Both the position numbers and the translations under genes were made by a program. Under the pieces are notes generated by a model that saw only the letters and a list, made by a program, of their open reading frames with translations, was not told the origin of the DNA and did not search any database. From JAYOEY01 sp038120295 (GTDB taxonomy: Bacteria; Pseudomonadota; Alphaproteobacteria; MPNO01; UBA2964), in assembly GCA_038120295.1 (NCBI GenBank), contig JAYOLL010000004.1, positions 1 through 64,000 of the forward strand: a stretch of DNA of 64,000 nucleotides, read 5' to 3'. How positions within the stretch are numbered: position 1 is the stretch's first letter; every line of letters begins with the position of its first letter. Below, piece by piece: positions 33,541-42,158 of this stretch.

Positions 33541-35286
33541 ATGGCCGAAGAAAACGCCGCTGAAGCTGAAGATCAGGCATCGCTGACGGACGGGTTCCAT
33601 CTCGTTATCGATGCGCTGCAGCTCAACGACATCGACACGATCTACAACGTGCCGGGTATTCCGATCACCGATCTGGGCCGGATGATGCAGGCTGCCGGCA
33701 TGCGGGTGCTGTCCTTCCGGCACGAACAGAATGCGGGCTACGCTGCGGCGATCGCCGGTTTCCTGACGCAGAAGCCCGGCATCTGCATGACGGTGTCGGC
33801 GCCCGGCTTCCTGAACGGGCTGACCGCGCTGGCGCACGCCACCACAAACTGTTTCCCGATGATCCTGATCAGCGGCTCGTCCGAGCGAGAGATCGTTGAT
33901 CTGCAGCAGGGCGATTACGAGGAGATGGACCAGCTCGCTATCGCCAGGCCGCTCTGCAAGGCGGCGTATCGCGTCCTCCACGCGGAAGATATCGGTATCG
34001 GCGTGGCGCGTGCGATCCGCGCCGCGGTGTCGGGCCGGCCTGGCGGGGTCTATCTCGACCTGCCGGCCAAACTGCTGGGACAGGCGATGGATGCGGCGAA
34101 GGGTGAGGCCTCACTGGTGAAGGTCGTCGACGCCGCGCCGAAGCAGATTCCGGCACCCGATGCGGTCGCTCGTGCGCTCGACGTGTTGAAGAATGCAAAA
34201 CGTCCGCTGATCATCCTCGGCAAGGGCGCGGCCTATGCGCAGGCTGACGACGCGATCCGTGCGCTGGTGGAAAAGAGCGGCATTCCCTATCTGCCGATGA
34301 GCATGGCCAAGGGGCTGTTGCCCGATACCCATCCGCAATCGGCCGGCGCGGCGCGGTCGTTGGTGCTGGGCGAATCCGACACGGTGATGCTGATCGGCGC
34401 ACGGCTCAACTGGCTGCTGTCGCACGGCAAAGGAAAGGCCTGGGGCAAGGACAGGAAGAAATTCATCCAGATCGATATCGAACCACGCGAGATGGACAGC
34501 AATGTCGAGATCGCAGCCCCGCTGGTCGGCGATATCGGCTCCTGCGTGGACGCGCTGCTCGACGGCATGGGCGACGGCTGGAAACAGCCGCCGGAAGAAT
34601 GGACCGCGACGGTGCGCGAGAAGGTCGAAACCAACGTCGCCCGCATGGCCCCGAGGCTGCAGAACAACAACGTCCCGATGGACTATCACGGCGCGCTGGG
34701 CGCGCTCCGCACCATCATCGCGGAACGGCCCGATACCGTGCTGGTGAACGAAGGCGCCAATACGCTCGATTTTGCACGCAGCATTATCGACATGTACAAG
34801 CCGCGCAAACGGCTCGATGTGGGCACCTGGGGCGTGATGGGTGTCGGTATGGGTACGGCGATCGCCGCCGCTGTCGAAACCGGCTGTCCGGTGCTGGCGG
34901 TCGAGGGCGACAGCGCGTTCGGCTTCTCCGGTATGGAGATCGAGACCATCTGCCGCTACAAGCTGCCGATCTGCGTGGTGGTGTTCAACAATGGCGGCAT
35001 CTATCGCGGAGACGGCGTCAACCCGTCAGGCGGCGAGGACGCCTCCACCACCGTCTTTGTCAAGGATTCCCGCTACGACATGATGATGCAGGCGTTCGGC
35101 GGCGTCGGCGTTAACGCGGAAAGCCCGGACGAGCTCAGCCGGGCGGTCAAGGAGGCGCTCGAGTCCGGCAAGCCGACGCTCATCAATGCCGTGATCGACG
35201 AAAGCGCCGGCACCGAAAGCGGCCGGATCGGCAATCTCAACCCGCAAAGCAAGGTCGGCAAAAAGGCGCCCGCGGCGAAGAAATAG
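33541..35286 (+). CDS. oxc: Oxalyl-CoA decarboxylase
   Basis: The 581-residue protein is a thiamine-diphosphate enzyme of the Oxc type. The N-terminal domain has the cofactor-activating Glu62 (FRHEQNAGYAAA) and NVPGIPITDLGR. The central FAD-like domain contains ADP-binding features typical of the family. The ThDP motif runs from GDS (456-458) to NNGG (483-486), followed by YRGDGVNPSGGEDASTT as in known oxalyl-CoA decarboxylases. It converts oxalyl-CoA to formyl-CoA and CO2. The frc gene lies 38 bases downstream and a GntR gene ten bases upstream, so this is a classic oxalate-degradation pair. An AAGGA precedes the ATG. Confidence 0.93.
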   Translation: MAEENAAEAEDQASLTDGFHLVIDALQLNDIDTIYNVPGIPITDLGRMMQAAGMRVLSFRHEQNAGYAAAIAGFLTQKPGICMTVSAPGFLNGLTALAHATTNCFPMILISGSSEREIVDLQQGDYEEMDQLAIARPLCKAAYRVLHAEDIGIGVARAIRAAVSGRPGGVYLDLPAKLLGQAMDAAKGEASLVKVVDAAPKQIPAPDAVARALDVLKNAKRPLIILGKGAAYAQADDAIRALVEKSGIPYLPMSMAKGLLPDTHPQSAGAARSLVLGESDTVMLIGARLNWLLSHGKGKAWGKDRKKFIQIDIEPREMDSNVEIAAPLVGDIGSCVDALLDGMGDGWKQPPEEWTATVREKVETNVARMAPRLQNNNVPMDYHGALGALRTIIAERPDTVLVNEGANTLDFARSIIDMYKPRKRLDVGTWGVMGVGMGTAIAAAVETGCPVLAVEGDSAFGFSGMEIETICRYKLPICVVVFNNGGIYRGDGVNPSGGEDASTTVFVKDSRYDMMMQAFGGVGVNAESPDELSRAVKEALESGKPTLINAVIDESAGTESGRIGNLNPQSKVGKKAPAAKK

Positions 35287-35324
35287 AACTCAACCGGATT
35301 AATCTCAATCGACAGGACTGAACC

Positions 35325-36572
35325 ATGAAAGCTCTCGAAGGCGTCCGCATCCTCGACATGACCCACGTGCAGTCGGGCCCGACCTGCACCCAGCTCCTCG
35401 CCTGGTTCGGCGCGGACGTTATCAAGGTGGAGCGCCCCGGCGTCGGCGACGCGACACGCGGCCAGCTGCGCGACATTCCCGATGTCGACAGCCTCTATTT
35501 CACCATGCTGAACCACAACAAGCGCAGCGTGACGATCAATCCCAAGACCGGCATGGGGAACAAGATTTTCACCAAGCTGATCGAGGAATGCGACGTGATG
35601 GTCGAAAACTTCGCGCCCGGCGCGATCGACCGGATGGGCTTTCCGTGGGAGAAAATTCAGGAGATCAACCCGCGCATGATCTATGCCTCGATCAACGGGT
35701 TCGGCCCCGGCCCTTATGAGGAATGCAAGGTGTACGAGAACGTTGCCCAGTGCACCGGCGGCGCGGCGTCCACGACCGGGTTCCTGGATGGTCCGCCGGT
35801 CGTGACCGGCGCGCAGATCGGCGATTCCGGCACCGGGCTGCATCTTGCGCTCGGCATCGTCACCGCGCTCTATCACCGCGAAAAATCCGGCAAGGGCCAG
35901 CGCGTCGAATGCGCTATGCAGGACGGCGTTCTGAACCTGTCGCGCGTCAAGCTGCGCGACCAGCAGCGCCTCGCCCACGGTCCGCTCAAGGAATACAGCC
36001 AGTACGGACAAGGCATTCCGTTCGGCGACGCGACGCCGCGCGCCGGCAACGATTCGGGCGGCGGCCAGCCGGGCTGGATCCTGAAATGCAAGGGGTGGGA
36101 GACCGATCCCAACGCCTATGTCTATTTCATCACCCAGGCGGCAGTCTGGAAGAATATCTGTGACCTGATCGGCGAGCCCGGCTGGAAGGAAGACCCCGGC
36201 TATGCGACGCCCGATGCGCGTCTCGACAAGATCAAGGAAATTTTCGCCCGGATCGAGGAGTGGACGACGACGCTCGACAAGTTCGAGGTGATGAAGCAGT
36301 GCAACCCGCTCAACATCCCGTGCGGCCCGATCCTGTCGATGAAGGAGCTGGCCGAGGAGCCGTCATTGCGCAAGAGCGGCACTGTGGTCGAGGTCGATCA
36401 TCCGGAACGCGGCAAGTACCTCTCGGTCGGTTGCCCCATCAAGCTGTCGGATTCGCCGGTCCAGGTTGTCCGCTCGCCGCTGCTGGGCGAACACACCGAC
36501 GAAATACTGAAGACGGTGATCGGCCTGTCAGCCGAAGACATCGCCGCTGCGAAGGAAGAGGGGGCGGTTTAA
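35325..36572 (+). CDS. frc: Formyl-CoA:oxalate CoA-transferase (class III)
   Basis: The 415-residue protein is a family III CoA-transferase. The catalytic Asp is Asp167 (GAQIGDSGTG), Gln16 in THVQSGPT is conserved, and the glycine loop (DSGGGQPGW) that shields the oxalyl intermediates is present. It moves CoA from formyl-CoA to oxalate, making oxalyl-CoA for the Oxc product encoded just upstream; the two enzymes form a cycle that releases formate and CO2. The N-terminus LEGVRILDMTHVQSGPTCTQ is typical. A 252-base gap with a strong hairpin separates it from the next gene. Confidence 0.93.
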   Translation: MKALEGVRILDMTHVQSGPTCTQLLAWFGADVIKVERPGVGDATRGQLRDIPDVDSLYFTMLNHNKRSVTINPKTGMGNKIFTKLIEECDVMVENFAPGAIDRMGFPWEKIQEINPRMIYASINGFGPGPYEECKVYENVAQCTGGAASTTGFLDGPPVVTGAQIGDSGTGLHLALGIVTALYHREKSGKGQRVECAMQDGVLNLSRVKLRDQQRLAHGPLKEYSQYGQGIPFGDATPRAGNDSGGGQPGWILKCKGWETDPNAYVYFITQAAVWKNICDLIGEPGWKEDPGYATPDARLDKIKEIFARIEEWTTTLDKFEVMKQCNPLNIPCGPILSMKELAEEPSLRKSGTVVEVDHPERGKYLSVGCPIKLSDSPVQVVRSPLLGEHTDEILKTVIGLSAEDIAAAKEEGAV

Positions 36573-36595
36573 AACGCCGCCTCGGACGTCACGGC

Positions 36596-36621
36596 ACCGG
36601 CGGCGCGACTCCGCCGCCGGT
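36596..36621. terminator. Strong hairpin after frc, without T tract
   Basis: ACCGGCGGCG and CGCCGCCGGT form a perfect ten-base-pair stem over the six-base loop CGACTC, 24 bases after the frc stop. No T run follows, so it is not a classical intrinsic terminator; it may protect the oxc-frc message 3' end or contribute to Rho-dependent termination. Confidence 0.4.
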
Positions 36622-36824
36622 CGGCTGGCCGTCTTCGCGCAGCCTCTCGAATGGGACCAGCGGCGGCAGGAACACGTCAGGCCAGCCGGGAGGCGCCGGA
36701 TCGCCTTTTCGGGAGATTGTCCATACGACTCCACAATCTGGACTCCCAATGAGACTGGGTGGAGTGTCTTCGATCATCATTATATACATAGGCCGTCTGA
36801 AGCAGGACGAGGGAGAGCGAGACC

Positions 36825-38468
36825 GTGAGCGACTATCGGGACGTTATCTATACGGATGACTGGAAGGCCTTTCAGGACCCGGAAATTCCGGAATATTTCA
36901 ACCCGACCGAGATCGTGCTCGACAAGCATATGGGCACGACGACGGGAAAGAAGACCGCGCTGATCTGCGACGACGACAGCTACAGCTACGAGGAATTTCT
37001 CGGCCATGTCTGCCGCGCCGCCAACGGGCTCAAGACGCTCAATATCGAAACCGGGAGCCGCATCCTGCTGTTCGGCACGGATTCGGTTGAATTCCTCGCC
37101 ACCTGGTTCGGCGCGGTGCGTGCCGGTATCGTGCCGGTGGTCGTGTCCGACGCCTACAAGGCGGAAAACCTGCTCTACTTCCTGCGCGACACGGCGGCGA
37201 AGACGCTGTTCATCGATGCCGAACAGACTGAAAAGCTGGCCGCCATATCCGAAGATATTCCGTGGACCGTCGCCAATGTGGTCGTGCGCGGCGACGATAT
37301 TGCGGACGCACCCGAGTCCGGCGATCGCGAGACGCTGACCTATGGCGAGATGGTCGAAGGCCATCCCTTTACCTTTTCGCCGGTGCCGCTGCACCAGAAC
37401 GACGTTACCTATATGTTCTATTCGGGCGGCACGACGGGGACGGCCAAGGGCATCACCCATCTGGCGCACGATTTCTATCTGGTGCCCGAGCGGCACGGCC
37501 CGTTCATCGGCTACAAGCCGAGCGACGTCGTCCACGCCACCTCGAAAAAATACTTCACCCACGGCATCTGGCCGGGCGTGCTGATTCCGTTCTATTTCGG
37601 GGCCACCAGCCTGATTTCGCGCCTGCCGCCGTCACCCGACAACGTGGTCGCGCTGGTCGAAGCGCACAAGCCGTCGATCATGATCACGGTGCCGACCATC
37701 CTGAAGAACATCATGCTGTTCGCCGAGCAGAACCGCGTGCCCAACTTCTCGTCGCTATCGGTGGTGACGTCTGCATCGGAAAAAATGCCGCCCGAAGTGT
37801 TCGAAAAATTCGAGGAGCTGTTCGGGCTCGAGATCCTCGATTCCATCGGCTCGTCCGAGATCACCTACGAATGGATCGCCAACCGGCCCAGCGATTACCG
37901 GCGCGGTTCGCTCGGCCGGCCGGTCTACGGCATCGAGGTCAAGCTGGTCGACGATGACGGCAACGAGGTCACCGAGCCCAATACCGATGGCGAAGCGCTG
38001 ATCAAAAGCCGGACCACCTGCTTCTACTACTGGCGCAAGCTGGACAAGTCGCGTGACACGTTCATCGGCGAATGGGCGCGTACCGGCGACACGCTGATGT
38101 TCGACGAGGACGGTTATTTCTGGTTCTCGGGCCGTTCCGACGACGTGTTCAAGGTCAAGGGTCTATGGGTCTCGCCCATCGAGGTCGAGGCGGCGATCAC
38201 CCAGAACGACGCCGTACTTGAAGCCGCCGTCGTGTCGTATGAGGACACTGACGGGCTGACCAAGCCCAAGGCGTTTATCGTGCTCAAGCCCGGTGTTGAG
38301 GTGACCGACGCGCTGGTCAAGGAAATCAGGGACGGCGTCCGCGCCATCGGCGGCTATAAGGTGCCGGAAGAGATGGATTTCGTTGCCGAGCTGCCGCGCA
38401 CAACGCTCATGAAGATTGACCGCCGCGCGCTGCGCGAGATGGAAGCCGAGAAGCGCGGGCAGCGATAA
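36825..38468 (+). CDS. Acyl-CoA synthetase, benzoate-CoA ligase family
   Basis: The start is GTG at 36825, after GAGGGAGAG. The 547-residue enzyme has the adenylate-forming motifs: phosphate loop YSGGTTGTAKGI (199-210), SSEITYEW, the hinge GRSDDVFKVKG and a C-terminal catalytic Lys in TTLMKIDRR. Sub-family features (WARTGDTLMFDEDGYFWFSG, WVSPIEVEAAI) fit the benzoate/4-hydroxybenzoate-CoA ligase group. It lies downstream of the oxalate pair but has its own control region with a GntR-type half-match at 36780-36789. The acid activated could be an aromatic acid or a small dicarboxylate; sequence alone does not decide. Confidence 0.85.
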   Translation: MSDYRDVIYTDDWKAFQDPEIPEYFNPTEIVLDKHMGTTTGKKTALICDDDSYSYEEFLGHVCRAANGLKTLNIETGSRILLFGTDSVEFLATWFGAVRAGIVPVVVSDAYKAENLLYFLRDTAAKTLFIDAEQTEKLAAISEDIPWTVANVVVRGDDIADAPESGDRETLTYGEMVEGHPFTFSPVPLHQNDVTYMFYSGGTTGTAKGITHLAHDFYLVPERHGPFIGYKPSDVVHATSKKYFTHGIWPGVLIPFYFGATSLISRLPPSPDNVVALVEAHKPSIMITVPTILKNIMLFAEQNRVPNFSSLSVVTSASEKMPPEVFEKFEELFGLEILDSIGSSEITYEWIANRPSDYRRGSLGRPVYGIEVKLVDDDGNEVTEPNTDGEALIKSRTTCFYYWRKLDKSRDTFIGEWARTGDTLMFDEDGYFWFSGRSDDVFKVKGLWVSPIEVEAAITQNDAVLEAAVVSYEDTDGLTKPKAFIVLKPGVEVTDALVKEIRDGVRAIGGYKVPEEMDFVAELPRTTLMKIDRRALREMEAEKRGQR

Positions 38469-38550
38469 GGGCGGCGTCTCGAAGGACGGTCTGGACCGGC
38501 GGGCTCCGCGACCCGAAATCACCCGTGCCCACTGTGGGCTGTCGCAGATA

Positions 38551-39573
38551 TCAAACGCGGCTGTAGCGGTATATGCCGTCGCTGCCTTCGTTCCGTTCGA
38601 ACCGCCCATCCGTCACCAGATAGTTCGCATGCGCCAGCGCTTCGCCAATGGCGAAGCCGTACTGATGGCGGTCGAGTTTGCGACGAAACAGGAAGGGAAT
38701 CAGGTCGGCAGCCGTCATCGGCTCATCGCAGGCGTCGTATGCCGCCGTCAGCCGTTCGTCGTGATGCTCGCCCAGCGCCTCGAGCCTGTCGTGCAGACCG
38801 TAAAACGGCCGGTCGTGAGACGGCAGGATCAGCGCGTCCAGCGGCAGGTCGGCGAATTTCTTCAGGCTTTCGAGATACAGCCGGAGCGGGTCGCCGTCCG
38901 GTTCGACGCACTGCACACTGATGTTCGTGGAAATGCGCGGCAGGACCTGGTCGCCTGAGATCAGGACGTTCAGATCGGCGCACCATAGTGCGGCGTGTTC
39001 GGGAGAATGGCCGCCGCCGGTAATAACGCGCCATTTCTTGCCGTCGATCTCGAACGCGTCGCCGTCGTTGATCCGGTGAAACCCGATCGGCAACTCAGTG
39101 ATGATTTTCGAGAAATCCGGGCGCGTTTCCACATAGCCCGCCGCGCCCTCGTCATCCATACCGTTCTTCGCGTAGAAAGCGAGGCGCGCATCGATATCGG
39201 CAGTCGGCCCGTTATAGCGGTTGAGCTGCGCCTGCAGCCATTCCGAATAGGTCATCCAGACCGGAGCGTCGAACCGGCTCGCCATCCAGCCTGCCAGAGA
39301 AATATGGTCGGGGTGGAAATGGGTGACGATAATCCGCCGGACCGGTTTGCCGTCGAGCGCGGTCGCGAAGACGTTCTCCCAGTAGTCGAGCGTTTCCTCG
39401 CTGTTATAGCCCGTATCGATAACGGTCCAGCCGTCGCCGTCGGCCAGCAGCCACAAATTGATATGGTTCAGCGCAAACGGCAGCGCCATGCGGATCCACA
39501 GGATTCCGGGTGCGACCTCGCGTACCCCGCCATAGTCCAGCGTTTCATACGGATATTCCGGTTTCGCCGCCAT
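38551..39573 (-). CDS. MBL-fold metallo-hydrolase
   Basis: The 340-residue protein has the complete metallo-beta-lactamase-fold metal site: His85, His87, Asp89 and His90 (THFHPDHIS), a later His in GGGHSPEH, Asp in LISGDQVLP and His in LPSHDRPF. The C-terminal helices (about 280-340) are those of the LACTB2-like/hydroxyacyl-glutathione hydrolase-like group. It may hydrolyse thioesters or other esters. It is convergent with the CoA ligase gene (82-base gap) and read in the direction away from trcR; no partner is evident. Confidence 0.83.
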   Translation of the reverse strand: MAAKPEYPYETLDYGGVREVAPGILWIRMALPFALNHINLWLLADGDGWTVIDTGYNSEETLDYWENVFATALDGKPVRRIIVTHFHPDHISLAGWMASRFDAPVWMTYSEWLQAQLNRYNGPTADIDARLAFYAKNGMDDEGAAGYVETRPDFSKIITELPIGFHRINDGDAFEIDGKKWRVITGGGHSPEHAALWCADLNVLISGDQVLPRISTNISVQCVEPDGDPLRLYLESLKKFADLPLDALILPSHDRPFYGLHDRLEALGEHHDERLTAAYDACDEPMTAADLIPFLFRRKLDRHQYGFAIGEALAHANYLVTDGRFERNEGSDGIYRYSRV

Positions 39574-39626
39574 CAGGGCGTCACGTCCGGCGGATATCGG
39601 CGATCCATGAACCTGATGGCGGCCGT

Positions 39627-40397
39627 TCAGCTGTCGCTGCGTGGCAGGTCGCCCAGAGCCGCGAAAGGGTTGTCGCTGCCCGGCTGTGCGGATTCGCCGG
39701 CGGCCTCTGGTTCCGGCGCCATGGGCGGAATATGCTCCGCAAATGGCGCGGTGGCAGTCTCCATAGCATCAGGGGCAGGTTCAGCAACCGTCGCGGGAGA
39801 GGCTTCCCCTGCGGCTTCCGCTTCCGCCACTGCTGCTTTTGCGGCTTCCTTGGCGGCGCGTTTCTCGGCGTTCTCGACCAGACGGCGCGCCTTGTCGATG
39901 GCGGCGCTTAGATCGTCGCGGTCGACCAGACCCAGCGCTACCGGATCGCGCGGCTTGATGTTGTTCATGTTCCAGTGGGTGCGATCCCGCACCGCAACAA
40001 TGGTCGGCTTGGTGGTGCCGATCAGCCGTCCGATCTGCCCGTCGGACAGTTCGGGGAAGTTCTTGACCAGCCAGGCGATGGCGTCCGGCTTGTCCTGCCG
40101 CTTGGCGACCGGCGTATAGCGCGGGCCCTTGGTCCGCGTCGACGGGCGCGGCACATTCGCTTCCGCCATCTGCAACTTGGCCGAGGGATCCGCCTGGCAG
40201 CGGTCGATTTCTTCCTTGGTAAGCTGTCCGTTGGCGATGGGGTCGAAGCCGACCATGCCGATCGCGGTCTCATCGTCGGCGATCGACTGCACTTCCAGCG
40301 GGTGCAGGCCGCAGAACTCGGAAACCTGATCGAAGGTCAGGGCCGTGTTCTCGATCAGCCAGACGGCGGTCGCCTTGGGCATCAGAACGTGGTTCAT
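39627..40397 (-). CDS. trcR: DUF1013 cell-cycle transcriptional regulator TrcR
   Basis: The 256-residue protein matches the alphaproteobacterial DUF1013/TrcR family: LMPKATAVWLIENTALTFDQVSEFC-like start, DPIANGQLTKEEI, and a helix-turn-helix near 120-140 (LSDGQIGRLIGTTKPTI, then VRDRTHWN). The conserved core ends near residue 165 with DPVALGLVDRDDL. The remaining 90 residues are Ala/Glu-rich low complexity (EKRAAKEAAKAAVAEAEAAG and a Pro-rich end), expected to be disordered. The family is nearly universal in the class and implicated in cell-cycle transcription. It stands alone on its strand between an MBL gene and a quinone oxidoreductase. Confidence 0.85.
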   Translation of the reverse strand: MNHVLMPKATAVWLIENTALTFDQVSEFCGLHPLEVQSIADDETAIGMVGFDPIANGQLTKEEIDRCQADPSAKLQMAEANVPRPSTRTKGPRYTPVAKRQDKPDAIAWLVKNFPELSDGQIGRLIGTTKPTIVAVRDRTHWNMNNIKPRDPVALGLVDRDDLSAAIDKARRLVENAEKRAAKEAAKAAVAEAEAAGEASPATVAEPAPDAMETATAPFAEHIPPMAPEPEAAGESAQPGSDNPFAALGDLPRSDS

Positions 40398-40521
40398 ATG
40401 AATTCTCCTATAGCAGAATGCAGGCGCAGCACCCCCGTCGCCGGACCGTCAGCCGCCTCGGAAATTCGAAAGCAGTGGGTGGTCTGGTGCAGCGGTATGA
40501 CCGGAAGGTCCCGCGCCGCCA

Positions 40522-41523
40522 TCAAACAGTGAGCACGATTTTACCGATATGCGCGCTCGTGTCCATCAAAGCGTGCGCTTCCGATGCGTTTGAGAGGGGA
40601 AAGGTCTCGTATATCAGCGGTTTGACCGTTCCGGCCTCAAGCATCGGCCAGACTTCGGCACGGAGCGCGTCGGCGATCGCGGCCTTGGCTGGCACGGGAC
40701 GGGCGCGTAGCGTCGATCCGGTGAACACGATCTGCTTGATCATGATCAGATGGAGCGCGATTTCCGCCTTGGTGCCTTTCTGGACCGCAATCTGGACCAG
40801 CCGTCCGCCCTGTCCCAGAGCGTTCAGGTTGCGCACCGCGTAATCGCCGCCGACCATATCGAGGATGACGTCGACGCCCTTGCCTCCGGTGACTTCCTTC
40901 ACGAGTTCGACGAAATCCTCGTCCCGGTAATTGATGGCGCGGTCGGCGCCCAGCTTTTCGCAGGCGGCGCATTTTTCCGCCGATCCCGCGGTGACGAAGA
41001 CGGTCGCACCCCGCGCTTTTGCAAGCTGGATTGCGGTCGTGCCGATGCCTGACGAGCCTCCATGCACCAGCAGCGTTTCGCCCTCTTTCAGGCCGCCGCG
41101 CGTAAATACGTTGTCCCAGACGGTAAAAAACGTTTCCGGGACGGCGGCGGCCTCGATATCGCTTAAGGCGTCCGGTATGGGCAGACATTGCGGTGCGGGC
41201 GCGGTGCAATAGTCGGCATACCCGCCGCCCGCCACCAGCGCACACACCCGGTCGCCGATCTTCCAGTCCCCGGCATTCGGCCCGAGAGCAACGATTTCGC
41301 CGGCGATTTCGAGTCCCGGAATGTCTGACGCGCCCTTTGGCGGCGGGTACTGACCCTTCCGCTGCATCACGTCGGGCCGGTTGACGCCAGCGGCCGCCGC
41401 CCTGATCAGGACTTCGCCGTCGGCCGGTTCGGGAACGGGCCGCCGGGCCGGTTTAAGGACCTCGGGGCCGCCCGGCTCCGCGATTTCGATGGCGGTCATG
41501 CTGTCGGGCAGGGTATCGGACAT
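40522..41523 (-). CDS. NAD(P)H quinone oxidoreductase (MDR family, PIG3-like)
   Basis: The start at 41523 (MSDTLPDSMTAIEI) has AAAGAAGCGAAG upstream; 41499 is an alternative. The 333-residue protein has the GroES-like domain (VNRPDVMQRKGQYPPPKGAS, LEIAGEIVALG), the Rossmann motif VHGGSSGIGTTAIQLAKARGA and GSTLRARPVPAKAAI near the C-terminus. No structural-zinc cysteines are present. It matches the PIG3/QorB-type NADPH:quinone reductases that act in detoxification of quinones. It is divergent from the DUF1192 gene, which is a common alphaproteobacterial neighbourhood. Confidence 0.87.
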   Translation of the reverse strand: MSDTLPDSMTAIEIAEPGGPEVLKPARRPVPEPADGEVLIRAAAAGVNRPDVMQRKGQYPPPKGASDIPGLEIAGEIVALGPNAGDWKIGDRVCALVAGGGYADYCTAPAPQCLPIPDALSDIEAAAVPETFFTVWDNVFTRGGLKEGETLLVHGGSSGIGTTAIQLAKARGATVFVTAGSAEKCAACEKLGADRAINYRDEDFVELVKEVTGGKGVDVILDMVGGDYAVRNLNALGQGGRLVQIAVQKGTKAEIALHLIMIKQIVFTGSTLRARPVPAKAAIADALRAEVWPMLEAGTVKPLIYETFPLSNASEAHALMDTSAHIGKIVLTV

Positions 41524-41608
41524 TGCTTCGCTTCTTTCAGTTTCCAAACGGGTTGCAGGTCTATCCGTCCCGTTTCAAACTGACAAGCCGCAACCGGGGA
41601 TGCGAACG

Positions 41609-41791
41609 ATGGATGACGAAGACGATATCCGCCCGCTGGCCGAATGGGCGCCCAAAAATCTCGATACGATGTCGATCGAGCAGCTTGACGACTATGTGGC
41701 TGATCTCGAAAGGGAGATTGCGCGCGTACAGAACGAAATACGAGCCAAGAAAGAGCATATGAGCAGCGCTGAAGCGCTTTTTAAGAAATAG
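41609..41791 (+). CDS. DUF1192 small protein
   Basis: The start at 41609 gives a 60-residue protein (MDDEDDIRPLAEWAPKNLDT) with a C-terminal coiled coil (IEQLDDYVADLEREIARVQ, then KKEHMSSAEALFKK). This is the DUF1192 pattern found across Alphaproteobacteria next to quinone oxidoreductase or RcdA-like genes. Function is unknown; a short coiled-coil adaptor is the most that can be said. The reading frame is open further upstream, but that part overlaps the antisense gene. Confidence 0.8.
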   Translation: MDDEDDIRPLAEWAPKNLDTMSIEQLDDYVADLEREIARVQNEIRAKKEHMSSAEALFKK

Positions 41792-41829
41792 AGCCGTCCG
41801 GTTCGGCACGGAAACGGTGAAGACTGGCG

Positions 41830-42004
41830 ACAGAAAAAATTATTGAATTTGGATAAAATTATTTTTGTTAACCATTTTTTAATCTGCGGAAATTATTTTC
41901 CATTCTGACGGTTGGGTATCCCGCCGTTACGTCAATGGATCCTCATCCCATCCTTTTGACGCCTCCCTGTTGAACTAGAGCCGCCTTCGGGCGGCTCTTT
42001 TTTC
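41830..42004 (+). ncRNA. Candidate small RNA unit in the 41792-42158 gene-free stretch
   Basis: After DUF1192 there is an AT-rich block (about 41835-41900) that contains promoter-like sequence (TTGAAT and TGTTAA 17 bases apart), unlike the GC-rich surroundings. About 80 bases later a strong intrinsic terminator follows (41979-42004). No protein frame fits. The arrangement, promoter-like block then short sequence then terminator, is what a small RNA gene looks like, but it could equally be only the 3' end of the DUF1192 transcript. The rest of the stretch (42005-42158) leads to the DUF1465 gene and shows nothing recognisable. Confidence 0.25.
41979..42004 (+). terminator. Strong intrinsic terminator after DUF1192
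   Basis: GAGCCGCC (41979-41986), the tetraloop TTCG and GGCGGCTC (41991-41998) form a perfect eight-pair stem followed by six T residues and then C and four more T. It ends either the DUF1192 transcript or a small RNA initiated in the AT-rich block before it. Confidence 0.92.
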
Positions 42005-42158
42005 TTTTGCAGGAAGGAGGGGCCGAGCGAGTACGCCTGTCCGGCCAATGACGAACAGTGTTTGCCCGACATTAACAGTGGCATGGTAAAACAGGGTCAG
42101 ACCGGTGTACGACCCGCCAGCCTGAACTGAAATCGCTCACAGGAAGACAGACAGAATA

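Noticed and set aside
36596..36621. Classical Rho-independent terminator after frc.
   Set aside because: The stem is strong but no T tract follows, so only a general hairpin is claimed.
36589..36789. Small minus-strand frame of 66 codons between frc and the CoA ligase.
   Set aside because: Proline-rich translation, no ribosome binding site, and it covers the hairpin and promoter area; no family is recognisable.
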